Below are positions 9,794-19,137 of a DNA stretch of 64,000 nt, in pieces. The stretch spans positions 124,001 to 188,000 of the forward strand of contig NZ_FNFO01000004.1 of the NCBI RefSeq assembly GCF_900100765.1, given 5' to 3'. Source of the stretch: Catalinimonas alkaloidigena (GTDB taxonomy: Bacteria; Bacteroidota; Bacteroidia; Cytophagales; Flexibacteraceae). The notes beneath the pieces are model-generated. The model saw only the letters and a list, made by a program, of their open reading frames with translations, was not told where the DNA came from and searched no databases. Both the position numbers and the translations under genes were made by a program. How positions within the stretch are numbered: position 1 is the stretch's first letter; every line of letters begins with the position of its first letter.

Positions 9794-9908
9794 GGACGTT
9801 CGTTCAAATGGCCTGACGGCGCTTTGCAAATTTGGTTGAGACCGAAAGGGCTAACCTGTCGGTCTTAAAAAAGTGTACGGCCTGTGTGCTTTCCAGTCCC
9901 GCCGTTAT

Positions 9909-11135
9909 TTACCGGGTCGCGCTGCTAGTTTCCTGCCAGGTTTCTTCGACCCACTGCAGTTCGCGGACAATCGATTCGGCCAGGCTCATGCGGATTTCGG
10001 GGGGCAGCACCTCCCAGGTATACGTTTCGACTTCGAGGTGGCGGGTCACCTTCTGGGTTTTGAGCAGTTTCAGCACCGCGACAATGTCTTCCTGTGTGGA
10101 ACTCAGCGCGCCGTAGCTCTTCAAAAAAATGGGTACGTGGAAATGGGTTCGCCACTCGACCGCATCGGATTTAGTCAACTGATCGAGGGCTTCCGGCAAA
10201 TCGGGATACTGCACCAACGCGCCCGAAGTGGTTCGTTCTACGACCTGATGCAAATACGTCGATTCGACGAAGGGGCGCAGCGACTCTGCCGCCGTTAGCC
10301 GTTGTACCGGATCGGTCGGCAAGAACCACTTCAGCGCCGCGCTGATCTGAATTTTTCCGATGCGAATGCCTTCTTTGCGCAGCGTAGAAAAAACGTTAGC
10401 GGGCGCTTCGTAGGCCAGGGCAAAGTGGCATACGTCATAGCACAGCTGAATGTGATCTTTCAGGCACTGTTCCGCTTCCTGTGATGTCAGGCCCAATGCT
10501 TTCTGCAGGTAGGCGCCTCCTTCCGGCAACAGCCAGCCTTTAAAAAAGTCGACCACTTCCTGCGTGTTTTCCAATAGCCCGTCGGGCTCTGGTTCGATGT
10601 CTAGGTGCAACACCTGTCCGGTCTGCTGGCGGATGCGGTACAATTCTGCAGCGACTTCGGCCAAGTGCTCTGCTCCCACACGAAAGGCATGTTCCGTCGC
10701 GTCAGCATCGGTCAACCACGGTTTGTACGAAATCGGCGACGTGGAAATGCCGCCTTCGATGCCTTCCGGAAGAAGTTCCGCCAAGATACGGAACAGGCGA
10801 AGCGTATACTCGACCCGTTCGCGGGTGCGCCAGTCGGGCTTGTGGACGTTGGCTTTGACGCGCTGCCGGTGAAACCCACCGTAGGGAAAGCCATTCATCG
10901 TAAACACGTAACAGTGCTGTTCGGCCAGCCACGTCTTGAACTTCGGAAGTTCGTCCCGCTCCAGAATCTCACGGCTGGCCTGGTCGGACAGGCGAAGTCC
11001 GATGCCAAAGGGCTGGTGCAATTTGGCCTTGATGGTCGGTACGTACGTACGCAACGTCTGCGCCATGTCGTCCCACGATTCGCCGGGGTGAATGTTGGTG
11101 CAATACGTCAGGTGGTAGTCGGAAGAGAGCCGCAT
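9909..11135 (-). CDS. eboE: EboE-like sugar-phosphate-isomerase-fold metabolite traffic protein
   Basis: About 408 residues from ATG 11135, which puts the characteristic HLTYCTNIHPGESW at the N-terminus; ATG 11165 is an alternative. Recognised by that motif and by the xylose-isomerase-like TIM-barrel features: TMNGFPYGGFH, LHLDIEPEPDGLLENT, LCYDVCHFALAYE, IGKIQISAAL, THFHVPIF, HLEVETYTWEVLP. EboE proteins belong to the ebo clusters, linked to export of secondary metabolites such as scytonemin precursor in cyanobacteria; the reaction is not known. It lies between eboD and the phosphodiesterase on the same strand. eboA, eboB (TatD) and eboC (UbiA) are not next to it, which is noted as a finding. 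Confidence 0.83.
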   Translation of the reverse strand: MRLSSDYHLTYCTNIHPGESWDDMAQTLRTYVPTIKAKLHQPFGIGLRLSDQASREILERDELPKFKTWLAEQHCYVFTMNGFPYGGFHRQRVKANVHKPDWRTRERVEYTLRLFRILAELLPEGIEGGISTSPISYKPWLTDADATEHAFRVGAEHLAEVAAELYRIRQQTGQVLHLDIEPEPDGLLENTQEVVDFFKGWLLPEGGAYLQKALGLTSQEAEQCLKDHIQLCYDVCHFALAYEAPANVFSTLRKEGIRIGKIQISAALKWFLPTDPVQRLTAAESLRPFVESTYLHQVVERTTSGALVQYPDLPEALDQLTKSDAVEWRTHFHVPIFLKSYGALSSTQEDIVAVLKLLKTQKVTRHLEVETYTWEVLPPEIRMSLAESIVRELQWVEETWQETSSATR

Positions 11136-11195
11136 CGGCGTTGAAAAGTTGCGGAACGATCGCATGAACCGCCCGGAACCACAAGGTTAACAAAT

Positions 11196-12359
11196 TCAGG
11201 ATTGGATGGAAACGGGAATGCGCTGGTAGGCTTCCAGAAACAGGATCGCTTCTTTCATCAACGTTTCGTCGATTTCGTGCACTTCCACCCCTTTTCCCAG
11301 CTGTTCGAGCAGCATGATGGTCAGTTCGCCTCCCAGGTGCTCACGAAATTCCTGCAATCCTGCCAGCAGCGGCCATTCGTCGCCGTCACCGCCCAGTTCA
11401 GGCACGTAAAGTGTGAAACCCAGCGTACGCAGCAGTTGCAACACTTGGTCGCGCTCCGCTGTGGTCAGCATGCCTTTCAGGTGTGAGTAGACGGTGTCGA
11501 GGGCAATGCCGATGGCCACCGCTTCGCCGTGTCGTACCGAAAAGCCAGAGAGCGTTTCCAGCTTGTGCGCCGACCAATGGCCAAAATCGAGGGGACGCGA
11601 CGAACCCATTTCGAACGGATCGCCGCCGGCAATGTGCTCCAGGTGCATGGCCGCACACCGGTGAATCAACTGGTGCATGGGTGCTGCCTCGCGGGCTGCC
11701 AGACGGGCCGCATCGCGCTGAATGGTGTCAAAAAAGACTTTGTCTTTGATCAGCGCTACTTTGATGGCCTCGGAGATGCCCCCACGCCAGTCGCGGTCGT
11801 CAAGGGTCGACAAAAACGCAAAGTCGTTGATGATGGCCTGCGGGGGAGCAAACGTGCCGAGGAAGTTTTTCTTGCCGAAAGCGTTGACGCTGTTTTTTAC
11901 CCCGATGCCGGAATCGTTTTGAGACAGGACCGTGGTCGGGATGCGTACGTGACGAACGCCCCGGTGCGAAATTGTCGCCGCGAAACCGGCCATGTCGAGC
12001 ACCGCACCGCCCCCGATCGCAATCAGGTACGAGTGACGGTCAATGCCCCGGACGTTGACGGCTTTCAGCAACTGGTCTACAAAATCGGGATCGTTTTTAA
12101 CCGTTTCACCGCCCGTCACCACGAGCGGCTCCCCCGCTAACGTAAACTTCTGCGCATGGGCCTTGGCGTACGCCTTTATCTGTTTGAGCAACGCCGGGTG
12201 GTGTTCCACGACGCCACTGTCCACCACAAATAAGGCTTTGGGCGTACGGGCACTGGCCAGGACATCGGCCAAAATCGTATTGTCGGGGTGAAAGAGGCCC
12301 TCGGTAAAATAAACCGGGTAGTGGTACGAAACCGTAAAGTTCTGGTGAAGCGTCTGCAT
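11196..12359 (-). CDS. eboD: EboD-like 3-dehydroquinate-synthase-family protein
   Basis: 387 residues from ATG 12359 (MQTLHQNFTVSYHYPVYFTEGLF). AroB-family sugar-phosphate cyclase fold with the NAD-binding IAIGGGAVLDMAGFAA motif. The HVRIPTTVLSQNDSGIGVKNSVN segment replaces the AroB substrate loop, and the metal-binding histidines lie in GHWSAHKLETLSGFSVRHGEAVAIGI. True DHQ synthases act in the shikimate pathway. This divergent sequence, followed by eboE, fits the EboD paralogue rather than housekeeping AroB. Predicted cytoplasmic. First gene of the three-gene minus-strand run; its promoter should lie in 12360-12856, shared divergently with the cytochrome gene. Confidence 0.83.
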   Translation of the reverse strand: MQTLHQNFTVSYHYPVYFTEGLFHPDNTILADVLASARTPKALFVVDSGVVEHHPALLKQIKAYAKAHAQKFTLAGEPLVVTGGETVKNDPDFVDQLLKAVNVRGIDRHSYLIAIGGGAVLDMAGFAATISHRGVRHVRIPTTVLSQNDSGIGVKNSVNAFGKKNFLGTFAPPQAIINDFAFLSTLDDRDWRGGISEAIKVALIKDKVFFDTIQRDAARLAAREAAPMHQLIHRCAAMHLEHIAGGDPFEMGSSRPLDFGHWSAHKLETLSGFSVRHGEAVAIGIALDTVYSHLKGMLTTAERDQVLQLLRTLGFTLYVPELGGDGDEWPLLAGLQEFREHLGGELTIMLLEQLGKGVEVHEIDETLMKEAILFLEAYQRIPVSIQS

Positions 12360-12856
12360 GCGATTGAAACAAAAAGCAAAGCTAGATAACACTGCGTTCT
12401 TGAAACGTAGTGGCCGTCAGCTATTTCTACAACGAAAGTTACGTGAAATTCATTTATCGGCTACGCAATTTCATTTTTTTGCGTTGGAGTTAGTTCGTGC
12501 ATTGGACCGGAAAACGACGTTTGTAAGGTCATATGATGTTTCATTGCTAAGCACCACCGACATTCGTTTTCCTATAGCATTTGCAGCATCGTTCTTCCCC
12601 TCCCCGTTCGGTTTCCTGCCGCTTTTCTTTTCCTAAATACTTCTGACAGCTCACCAGATTGTTACCCCCTCTCGGTCTTGTCGTTAGTAAGCGCCCGCCC
12701 TGCGTCGCCACCGACCGCAAGCGTCGGGAATCTACAACGTAGCGCCTCACGGAAAAAGCATTTTTGTACCGGCGTTACGGATTGTGCGGCGCACCAGTTT
12801 CTCTCTTTCGGCAGGTCGTCGCCTCCGCGCCTCCAACCTCTTTCGATCCGCTATGT
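12360..12856. other. Intergenic region between divergent eboD and cytochrome c genes
   Basis: 497 nt without a supported gene. It must carry promoters for both flanking genes. On the minus strand TAACTTTCG (12433-12441) is a candidate -7 box for eboD, but the spacing to a -33 element is poor. Short overlapping frames here have no homology-like features. No repeat or RNA structure was found. Confidence 0.4.
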
Positions 12857-13843
12857 ATGAAACCCCTCGTTAAAAAGATTCTTCTGGGCACCCTGGCGGT
12901 TCCCTGTCTGGCCCTGGCCGGGTTTGTGGGCACCGCGCAATTGCGTTGGGACCGTACGTTCGAAGCTCCTTATCCGGAAATCCGGGCCAGCTCCGATTCG
13001 GCGGTGGTCGCCCGCGGCAGTTACCTGGTGAACGGCCCGGCTCACTGTTCGTATTGTCACACGACGACCGATCAATGGCCGGCACTCGACAGCGGGGCGG
13101 TGCTCCCCCTGACGGGAGGCAACCGCTTTGTGCTACCGGTCGGTACGTTCATTACGCCCAACCTGACTCCCGATGTTGAGACGGGCATCGGACGGCGCTC
13201 CGACGCAGAGCTGGCCCGGATGCTACGCCACTCGGTACGTGCCGACGGACGGGCTGCGCTGCCCTTTATGCCGTTTCAGAACATGAGTGACGACGACCTG
13301 ACGGCGATCATCTCTTACCTGCGTTCGCGGGAACCGGTCCGGCACGAAGTGCCGAATCACGACCTGACCATGATGGGCAAAGGCCTCATGGCGTTTCTGA
13401 TCGAGCCGCAAGGCCCCGAAGGAACGCCTCCGCAGACCAGCCCGGCCCAGGCCCCGACGATTGCGCGGGGCAAATACCTGGCGAACAGCGTGGCAAACTG
13501 CGCCGGATGCCATACCAAACGAAGCCCGATGGATGGCTCAGCTATTGGCGAACCGTTTGCCGGGGGCATGGTGATGGAAGACGAGAAGAACCCGGATAAG
13601 ATTTTTGTGACACCCAACCTGACTCCCGACGCAGCGACAGGACGCATTGCCCACTGGACAGAGGAGCAGTTCGTGGCCCGGTTCCGTGTACCCCGAAAAG
13701 CCTTCGAAGGCTCGCACATGCCCTGGATGGCCTTCCGACGCATGAGCGACGACGACGTGCGGGCCATTTACCGGTACCTGAATAGCCTCTCTCCCGTCGC
13801 GAATGCTACCGGTCCGTCTTACCAGGACAAGCCCGCCGACTAA
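12857..13843 (+). CDS. Diheme cytochrome c
   Basis: 328 residues from ATG 12857; the longer frame upstream lacks a signal. An N-terminal hydrophobic segment (KKILLGTLAVPCLALAGFVG) is an export signal or anchor to the periplasmic side. Two class I cytochrome c units are tandemly duplicated. Unit 1 has C64-S-Y-C-H68 and unit 2 has C215-A-G-C-H219. Each is followed by the same downstream signature (TPNLTPD then MPxxxxRMSDDD-type Met-ligand segments ending in YLRS/YLNS). Role: periplasmic electron transfer; the duplicated form resembles cytochrome subunits of alcohol/aldehyde dehydrogenases, but no dehydrogenase gene is adjacent. The partner is unknown. Confidence 0.9.
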   Translation: MKPLVKKILLGTLAVPCLALAGFVGTAQLRWDRTFEAPYPEIRASSDSAVVARGSYLVNGPAHCSYCHTTTDQWPALDSGAVLPLTGGNRFVLPVGTFITPNLTPDVETGIGRRSDAELARMLRHSVRADGRAALPFMPFQNMSDDDLTAIISYLRSREPVRHEVPNHDLTMMGKGLMAFLIEPQGPEGTPPQTSPAQAPTIARGKYLANSVANCAGCHTKRSPMDGSAIGEPFAGGMVMEDEKNPDKIFVTPNLTPDAATGRIAHWTEEQFVARFRVPRKAFEGSHMPWMAFRRMSDDDVRAIYRYLNSLSPVANATGPSYQDKPAD

Positions 13844-13943
13844 ACCATCTCCTTATTTTCTATACTTCACTCCTTTTGCCAGGAAGGATGGGCTTACGCT
13901 GTCCTTTCCACTCCTTTCTTTTAACCACGAATTACCTAGACCC

Positions 13944-15479
13944 ATGCAACCCACCCCTCTCCGTCCGCGCACGCTGACGCCCCTACCTGCGCTGTTTGCC
14001 ATGCTCCTCTGCTGGCTCTCCAGCCTGCACGCCACCGCCCAAACCACGCCAACCGTGCTGGAAGCTACTTTGCGTACCCGACAAACCGCCGAACCCCGCG
14101 GTAACGTGCTGGCCGTCCTGACGGCCGATACGGCACAACTTATCGGATTCTTCCACGGCACCACCGAATGGGGCAGTGTCAAACTATATGCGGGGCCCAT
14201 CGGAGCCGAAGCTCCGATCTACATCGTCTCTTCGCTCGGCATGCCGGGCGTGGTGAAGGGCACCTTTGAATACTCGTTTGTGCCGACCGCTGAACAGGCA
14301 CAGAAACTCCACGAGGGAGACTTCCACATTGAAGTCACTGCCCTGGCTGCGAACGACTCGGCCCGTTACCTGGAGGGCGCGCTACTCCCCCTACCGCTGC
14401 AAAATCCTACCGTGGTAGGCACGCATCTCTCTACCATCTGGCAGGGACGCCCGCGCCGCACCGGCAGCGCACTGGGCTACGTAGCGAGCGATTCGTTGTA
14501 CCTGTTCGGTTTCTTTCTGACCGAAACGCCCTGGGGCAGTGTGAATTTGTACAAAGGCACCTTCCCCTCAGACGGCGAGCTGCTGGTGAACCTGGGCCTT
14601 TCGCTACCCACCCCGCCTGACTACACCAGTGGCTTTATGCACAAAGTACCCTTTAGTGCGCAGGAACGCGATGCACTGCTTGCCGGTCAGCTGCACATTG
14701 GCGTGCGAGATATGAGCAACCAGGGTCTTTTGCGCGGGCAAGTCTACACCTTCCCGAACCACACTCCCGGCAAAGTTCAGATGCTGGCCCCGGAGCCGGC
14801 CGACCGCTTTGTCTTTTCTGCCTCGACGGCTCCTGACAACGATAGCCTTTTGTTTGCGGTCGAATTTTCTGAAGCTACCGATCCGGACCAGCATCCGGTG
14901 CATTACTTCTGGGAGGCCACGCTACGCCAGGAGCATCTCGGGCACGTGCCCGCCAAATCTTTGATTTATGATCTGGGCACAGACAGCACGCGTCTTCCTT
15001 TTACCGTGGCGCAGGCGTACGAACTCTACAACGACCTGATCGCCCTGTATCCGGGCGCGCCCCTCCCGCCGGCCGAAGGCCTGACGGTTTTCCACCGGGT
15101 CATTTCCACCGACGGTTCGCACTATACCTGGAGCGATACGGCATCGTTCATGCTGGTGAACAGCGAAGTCACCCCTCTTGAAGAAAGACCGGAGTCCTGG
15201 CATGGCGTAGAACAGTTATCGTGCTTCCCCAATCCGGCCCGAGGAGCGACTACGTTGACGTTCCGATTGGATGAACCCGCACAGGTGGAGGTTCAGCTCT
15301 ACGATGCACTGGGGCGCCTTGTGCTGACACCTTATCGGACGGCCATCCAAACCACTGGGGTACAACAAATTGCAGTAGCAACCGCAGGTCTGGCCCCGGG
15401 CACCTACAATTATCAGGTAATGGCGACAACGCACACCGCAACCCGAACTGGCCACGGCCGAATGGTCGTCGTCGAGTAA
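13944..15479 (+). CDS. Secreted CHRD-domain protein with T9SS type A sorting domain
   Basis: 511 residues from ATG 13944, which gives a good signal peptide (LPALFAMLLCWLSSLHATAQ). Two CHRD-like repeats follow (about 35-150 and 155-275), each with a WGSVNLYKG-type core and a TxEQxxxLxxGxxHIxV segment. A middle Ig/fibronectin-like region (about 280-420) leads to a C-terminal type IX sorting domain (CFPNPARGATTLTF, VEVQLYDALGRLV, GLAPGTYNYQV). The protein is therefore exported by Sec, crosses the outer membrane by T9SS and is released or surface-attached. Function of CHRD domains in bacteria is poorly known. The frame overlaps the cytochrome gene end only if an unlikely upstream start is used. 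Confidence 0.88.
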   Translation: MQPTPLRPRTLTPLPALFAMLLCWLSSLHATAQTTPTVLEATLRTRQTAEPRGNVLAVLTADTAQLIGFFHGTTEWGSVKLYAGPIGAEAPIYIVSSLGMPGVVKGTFEYSFVPTAEQAQKLHEGDFHIEVTALAANDSARYLEGALLPLPLQNPTVVGTHLSTIWQGRPRRTGSALGYVASDSLYLFGFFLTETPWGSVNLYKGTFPSDGELLVNLGLSLPTPPDYTSGFMHKVPFSAQERDALLAGQLHIGVRDMSNQGLLRGQVYTFPNHTPGKVQMLAPEPADRFVFSASTAPDNDSLLFAVEFSEATDPDQHPVHYFWEATLRQEHLGHVPAKSLIYDLGTDSTRLPFTVAQAYELYNDLIALYPGAPLPPAEGLTVFHRVISTDGSHYTWSDTASFMLVNSEVTPLEERPESWHGVEQLSCFPNPARGATTLTFRLDEPAQVEVQLYDALGRLVLTPYRTAIQTTGVQQIAVATAGLAPGTYNYQVMATTHTATRTGHGRMVVVE

Positions 15480-15496
15480 CGCCCTTGTACATCCCG

Positions 15497-15536
15497 CGAA
15501 ATGCCGATCCTTTCGAAAGAAGCGATCGGCATTTCG
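15497..15536. terminator. Bidirectional hairpin terminator between convergent genes
   Basis: CGAAATGCCGATC at 15497-15509 pairs perfectly with GATCGGCATTTCG at 15524-15536, a 13-bp stem with a 14-nt loop. It fills the gap between two convergent stop codons, a classic place for a shared terminator. No strong T-run. Confidence 0.7.
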
Positions 15537-15537
15537 G

Positions 15538-16287
15538 TTACATGTAGGCGCGGTCCCGGTTGCGGCGCAACCGAATGATTCCTAGCGCATTGAATAACAA
15601 GATGATCGGGTAGGCAGGATCGAACTCATGCCACTTGAAGCCAAAGTTGGCCCGCCCTCCAAAGGCATGGTGGTTGTTGTGGTAGCTCTCCCCCATCATC
15701 AGAAAATCGAAGGGCAGGAGATTTTTGGCCGTATCGTCTACTTTGAAATTGGTATATCCGACTTTATGGGCGTACCAGTTGATGATGGCACCATGCACCG
15801 GCCCCATCAGGTAATGGATCGGCAAGAGCAAAAACAGCCACCAGGTCGTCGCGAACTGAATGTAAAACAGGGTGTAGAGGATTCCCCAGGCCAGCCGCAC
15901 CGGCCAGCGGTCGCCCAACCATTCCATAAACGGCCAGTTGGGCACTCCCTTTTCAAATTTCGGGTCGAGCCCCGCCCGGTCGTTCAGAATGTCGTTGTAA
16001 ATGGTTTTGGTGCGCCACATCATCTCGAACAAGTTTTTGGAGTACCGAGGCGAGTGCGGATCGCGTTCCGTATCGGCGTAGGCGTGGTGCAGGCGGTGCA
16101 TGATGCCGTAGGCCCGCGGGCTCAGAAACGACGAACCCTGGAACACGAACGTCAGCACGTAGAAAATACGCTCCCAGCCCCGGCTCATTGTAAACATGCC
16201 GTGGGAGGCGTAGCGGTGCAGAAAAAACGTTTGGGCAAAAAGCGAGAGGTACCAATGGGCAGCAAAGAAGAGCAAAACAGGTAACAT
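15538..16287 (-). CDS. Membrane fatty acid desaturase
   Basis: 249-residue integral membrane acyl-CoA/acyl-lipid desaturase. The three histidine boxes that bind the diiron centre are present: HRYASH (about 25), HRLHHAYAD (about 64) and HNNHH (about 205). DTERDPHSPRY, typical of delta-9-type enzymes, follows box 2. Hydrophobic segments flank boxes 1 and 3. It introduces a double bond into fatty acyl chains using O2 and an electron donor. The protein is shorter than full delta-9 desaturases but complete through all boxes. The next gene on this strand is a GreA/B-like factor 114 nt upstream. Confidence 0.9.
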   Translation of the reverse strand: MLPVLLFFAAHWYLSLFAQTFFLHRYASHGMFTMSRGWERIFYVLTFVFQGSSFLSPRAYGIMHRLHHAYADTERDPHSPRYSKNLFEMMWRTKTIYNDILNDRAGLDPKFEKGVPNWPFMEWLGDRWPVRLAWGILYTLFYIQFATTWWLFLLLPIHYLMGPVHGAIINWYAHKVGYTNFKVDDTAKNLLPFDFLMMGESYHNNHHAFGGRANFGFKWHEFDPAYPIILLFNALGIIRLRRNRDRAYM

Positions 16288-16400
16288 GCAAATTCCGATT
16301 CAGGTTGAACGGTCGCAAAAAAGCACCCAAGTGGCGCTCCTTCAATGACCGATCCCCCGGAAAAAGAATGATGTTAATCAGTTTCAGATAGCCCGTTGGG

Positions 16401-16913
16401 TCAGTCGTAAGCGATGGCGGTGATCTGCATGGTCTCTTCGCCGGTGCGGCTCCGTAATGTGACCCGATCGCCGACGTGACGTCCCATAAATTGGTGCGCA
16501 ATCGGGGCGGTAAACGCAATGCGCCCTTCGGAGGCCGCAGCCTCGTCGACGCCGACAAACGTGAGTTGGCGTGGTTGGCCTTTGCCGGAAACCGGATGGA
16601 GGGTCACGGTCGCCCCAAAACGCACTTCGTCTTGCGGCTGACTTTGAGGGTCCAGGACTTTGGCGCTGGCCAGGCGCGGTTGCAGTTCGGCCAAACGGCC
16701 GTTGAGTTCGGCCAGTTTGCGGGTGCGTTCGGCCTCGTCGGTCTCGTGCGTTTGCACCTGTGTGCGTTCGGCCTCCAGGTCGGCCCGCTCCTGCTGCAAC
16801 CGAGCCAGTCCCCGGGGCGTCACGTAGTTGGTCACGCCCGGCGGCAGGGGGGCCCGGGGCGGAATAAACACCTTGCGATCCGGGGCATCTTCTTTCAGAA
16901 AAGCGGTACTCAT
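16401..16913 (-). CDS. GreA/GreB-family transcription elongation factor
   Basis: 170 residues. N-terminal coiled-coil hairpin (about 30-80; TPRGLARLQQERADLEAERTQVQ ... RTRKLAELNGRLAELQPRL) followed by a C-terminal FKBP-like Gre domain (VRFGATVTLHP, FVGVDEAAASEGRIAFTAPIAHQFMGRHVGDRVTL). These proteins bind the RNA polymerase secondary channel and stimulate cleavage of backtracked RNA. The N-terminal lead VFIPPRAPLPPGVTNYVTP is typical of the GreB-like Bacteroidota paralogue rather than housekeeping GreA. The acidic tip of the coiled coil cannot be judged reliably by eye. Confidence 0.87.
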   Translation of the reverse strand: MSTAFLKEDAPDRKVFIPPRAPLPPGVTNYVTPRGLARLQQERADLEAERTQVQTHETDEAERTRKLAELNGRLAELQPRLASAKVLDPQSQPQDEVRFGATVTLHPVSGKGQPRQLTFVGVDEAAASEGRIAFTAPIAHQFMGRHVGDRVTLRSRTGEETMQITAIAYD

Positions 16914-17019
16914 AACAAAAAGCGTTGACTCTTCTTACACAACGCACCGCGCCCCTTTCGGGTTTACCATCGCCCGTTTACCCCTGTATCAACGCCCAAG
17001 AGGCTCACCAACCCTCGTT

Positions 17020-18792
17020 TCAGGCGGGAGCACCCAGGCGGAAGCCCATTACTAGGATGTCGTCGGTTTGCTTGCCCCCATTTTTCCAGGCCTCGATGGT
17101 AGCATGAAGCACTTCCTGCTGCTTCTCCATCGGTTGCTGGTGGATGTCGAGCAACAACTGTTTGAAGCGTTTGGTCATGAACTTGCCGTTGTCCGGCCCT
17201 CCGAACTGATCCTGAAATCCGTCGGAAAAGAGGTAGAGCGTCGTGGGTTGATCGATCCGGATGATGTGTTTCTTGTATCCTCCTGCTTTTCGACGTTCCA
17301 GACTTCCCCCGATGGGATTGACGTCGCCTTTGATCTGGTAAAGTTCGCCGTTCTGGATGTACACCAGTGGATTCTTGGCTCCGGCAAATTCTACGACACC
17401 TTCGGCAGATCGGTAAACGCACAGGGCAGCGTCCATGCCATCTTTATTACCCGTGGTCTCTTGCTGCAGCGCCGTACGGATTTCCGTGTCGAGGTGGTCG
17501 AGTATGTGGTGCGGTTCATGTACCTGTCGGCCAACAATCCCATTCAACGTGTTGATGCCGATCATCGACATGAAGGCACCGGGGACGCCGTGTCCCGTAC
17601 AGTCGACGGCCGCAAACGCTACGTCGGCGTGCGTATCGCGACGCACTTCGGCGATCCAGTAGAAATCACCACTCACCGAATCGCGCGGTTTAAACAGGAC
17701 AAACGAATCGGGCAGTTGCTCACGACGGACGTTGCTGTGGTGCAGCATGGCCTCCTGGATGCGCTGAGCGTAGTTGATACTGCCCTGAATATCCTTGTGC
17801 TGGCGGGCGATGTCGTCGTGTTGCCGGGCGATTTCTTTGTTGGCGGTGACCTGTTTTCGGTAGCTGTAGACCATCACGCCGATCAGGGCCGACGCCATCA
17901 GTGCTACGATCAGAATGGCGTTACGAAAAAGGGCCGCCTTTTGCAGACGAACGTCCTGTTCCAGAATCTGCAAAGCCGCCAACTCCTTTTCCTTACTCAA
18001 CAAGTCAATCTCCAGTCGCTGGTTTTCGCTAAGAGCTTCCGCCTCCCGCAGGGAAAGCGCGGTTTCCTGCAATGACGTCTGGGTAGCCAGCAGCGTGGTT
18101 TCCGTTTGGCGCAGCTGTTGGGTAGCCGCAATCCGCTCTTGTCCGGCTTGTTTCGCCTGCGCTTGCAGCGTTTTCAGATGCGCTTCGTTGGAAGCCAATC
18201 CTTCGTACAACGCCTGGTACTTGGCAGCCTTTGTCGCGTCGCCTTCTCGGGTGTACGCGTCGGCCAGCCAGGCATAGCACTTCTCCTGCAACGCCGCATC
18301 GCCTTCCCGAATCGCCAGCGAAAGGGCTTCTTCGAACGGCTCTAGTGCCCGCTTGGCCCGCCCCATTGCTACGTATCCTAGGCCTACGTCGACCAAGCTT
18401 TGTTTGATCCATGTCGTCTTTTTGAGTTCCTGAGCCGACTTCAGCGCTTTCTGGTAGTACGACACCGCTTTGTTGTGATTACCCTCCTTGCTGAGCAATG
18501 TGCCCATGCGTTGATTCGACAGGTACAGTAAGGTCAGGTCATCGGCTTTGCCGCCCCATTTAAGACTCTGTTCCAGGTAGTCGACGGCTTCGGTCGTCCG
18601 TCCCGCGGCTTCGTGCAGTTTGGCAAGCTCGTAACAGTAGAGGGAGGCTTTCTGGTGGTTTTTGTCCTGCAAGGCGCGCGTCAGCAGTTGCTCGAACTCT
18701 TCGAGCGAGGCGGGGGCACTTAGGGCAGGGATCACCAGCAAGAAGGCGAAAATTCGTACCCAGGTACGAAGCGTTTTTCGTAAAAGATGCAT
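17020..18792 (-). CDS. TPR-repeat SpoIIE-type serine phosphatase
   Basis: 590 residues from ATG 18792 (MHLLRKTLRTWVRIFAFLLVIPALSAPASL, a signal peptide). A TPR region (about 35-220) is followed by a Gln/Glu-rich coiled coil, one TM helix (about 290-312; ILIVALMASALIGVMVYSY) and a second coiled coil with INYAQRIQEAML. The cytoplasmic PP2C/SpoIIE phosphatase domain (about 365-590) has SGDFYWIAEV, AAVDCTGHGVPGAFMSMIG, GMDAALCVYR, LYLFSDGFQDQFGG and DDILVMGFRL, with metal-binding Asp residues intact. Bacteroidota use this architecture to sense periplasmic or envelope signals and dephosphorylate an anti-sigma-factor antagonist or similar target. No partner gene is adjacent. Confidence 0.92.
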   Translation of the reverse strand: MHLLRKTLRTWVRIFAFLLVIPALSAPASLEEFEQLLTRALQDKNHQKASLYCYELAKLHEAAGRTTEAVDYLEQSLKWGGKADDLTLLYLSNQRMGTLLSKEGNHNKAVSYYQKALKSAQELKKTTWIKQSLVDVGLGYVAMGRAKRALEPFEEALSLAIREGDAALQEKCYAWLADAYTREGDATKAAKYQALYEGLASNEAHLKTLQAQAKQAGQERIAATQQLRQTETTLLATQTSLQETALSLREAEALSENQRLEIDLLSKEKELAALQILEQDVRLQKAALFRNAILIVALMASALIGVMVYSYRKQVTANKEIARQHDDIARQHKDIQGSINYAQRIQEAMLHHSNVRREQLPDSFVLFKPRDSVSGDFYWIAEVRRDTHADVAFAAVDCTGHGVPGAFMSMIGINTLNGIVGRQVHEPHHILDHLDTEIRTALQQETTGNKDGMDAALCVYRSAEGVVEFAGAKNPLVYIQNGELYQIKGDVNPIGGSLERRKAGGYKKHIIRIDQPTTLYLFSDGFQDQFGGPDNGKFMTKRFKQLLLDIHQQPMEKQQEVLHATIEAWKNGGKQTDDILVMGFRLGAPA

Positions 18793-18844
18793 ACTAACTA
18801 AAGAGAGGTTCGATGTCACTTGGCCTCACATCCGAGTAAAGTTT

Positions 18845-18852
18845 CAAAGTTA
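18845..18852 (-). promoter_or_regulatory. Candidate -7 box of the SpoIIE phosphatase gene
   Basis: Reads TAACTTTG on the minus strand, a perfect TAnnTTTG, 52 nt before the start at 18792. No clear -33 element. The rest of the 345-nt gap 18793-19137 is without a supported gene; 19080-19110 is AT-rich. Confidence 0.4.
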
Positions 18853-19137
18853 CGAACCTCTTGCAGGGGCCTTCCGGGATTCAGGGATAGACCTGTCCCA
18901 TGTCAGAACAGACTTCACTTCCGCGCAGCGACGAAGCTTCTTACCCAGGCAAATGCTGTGGCAATGCGCTGAGGATGTGACGTGTTACGCAAGAAAGCTG
19001 CGGAGAAGTAGCAGGATCGACAGGGCTTCTCTCCTATTCTGAGCATGTGAGAAGTGAAGCCCAATCGCAGGATAATGCCCGACCCATTTAAAACATTTAA
19101 ACATATAATTGCACTTAACCCACTAGAACAAGCTCCA

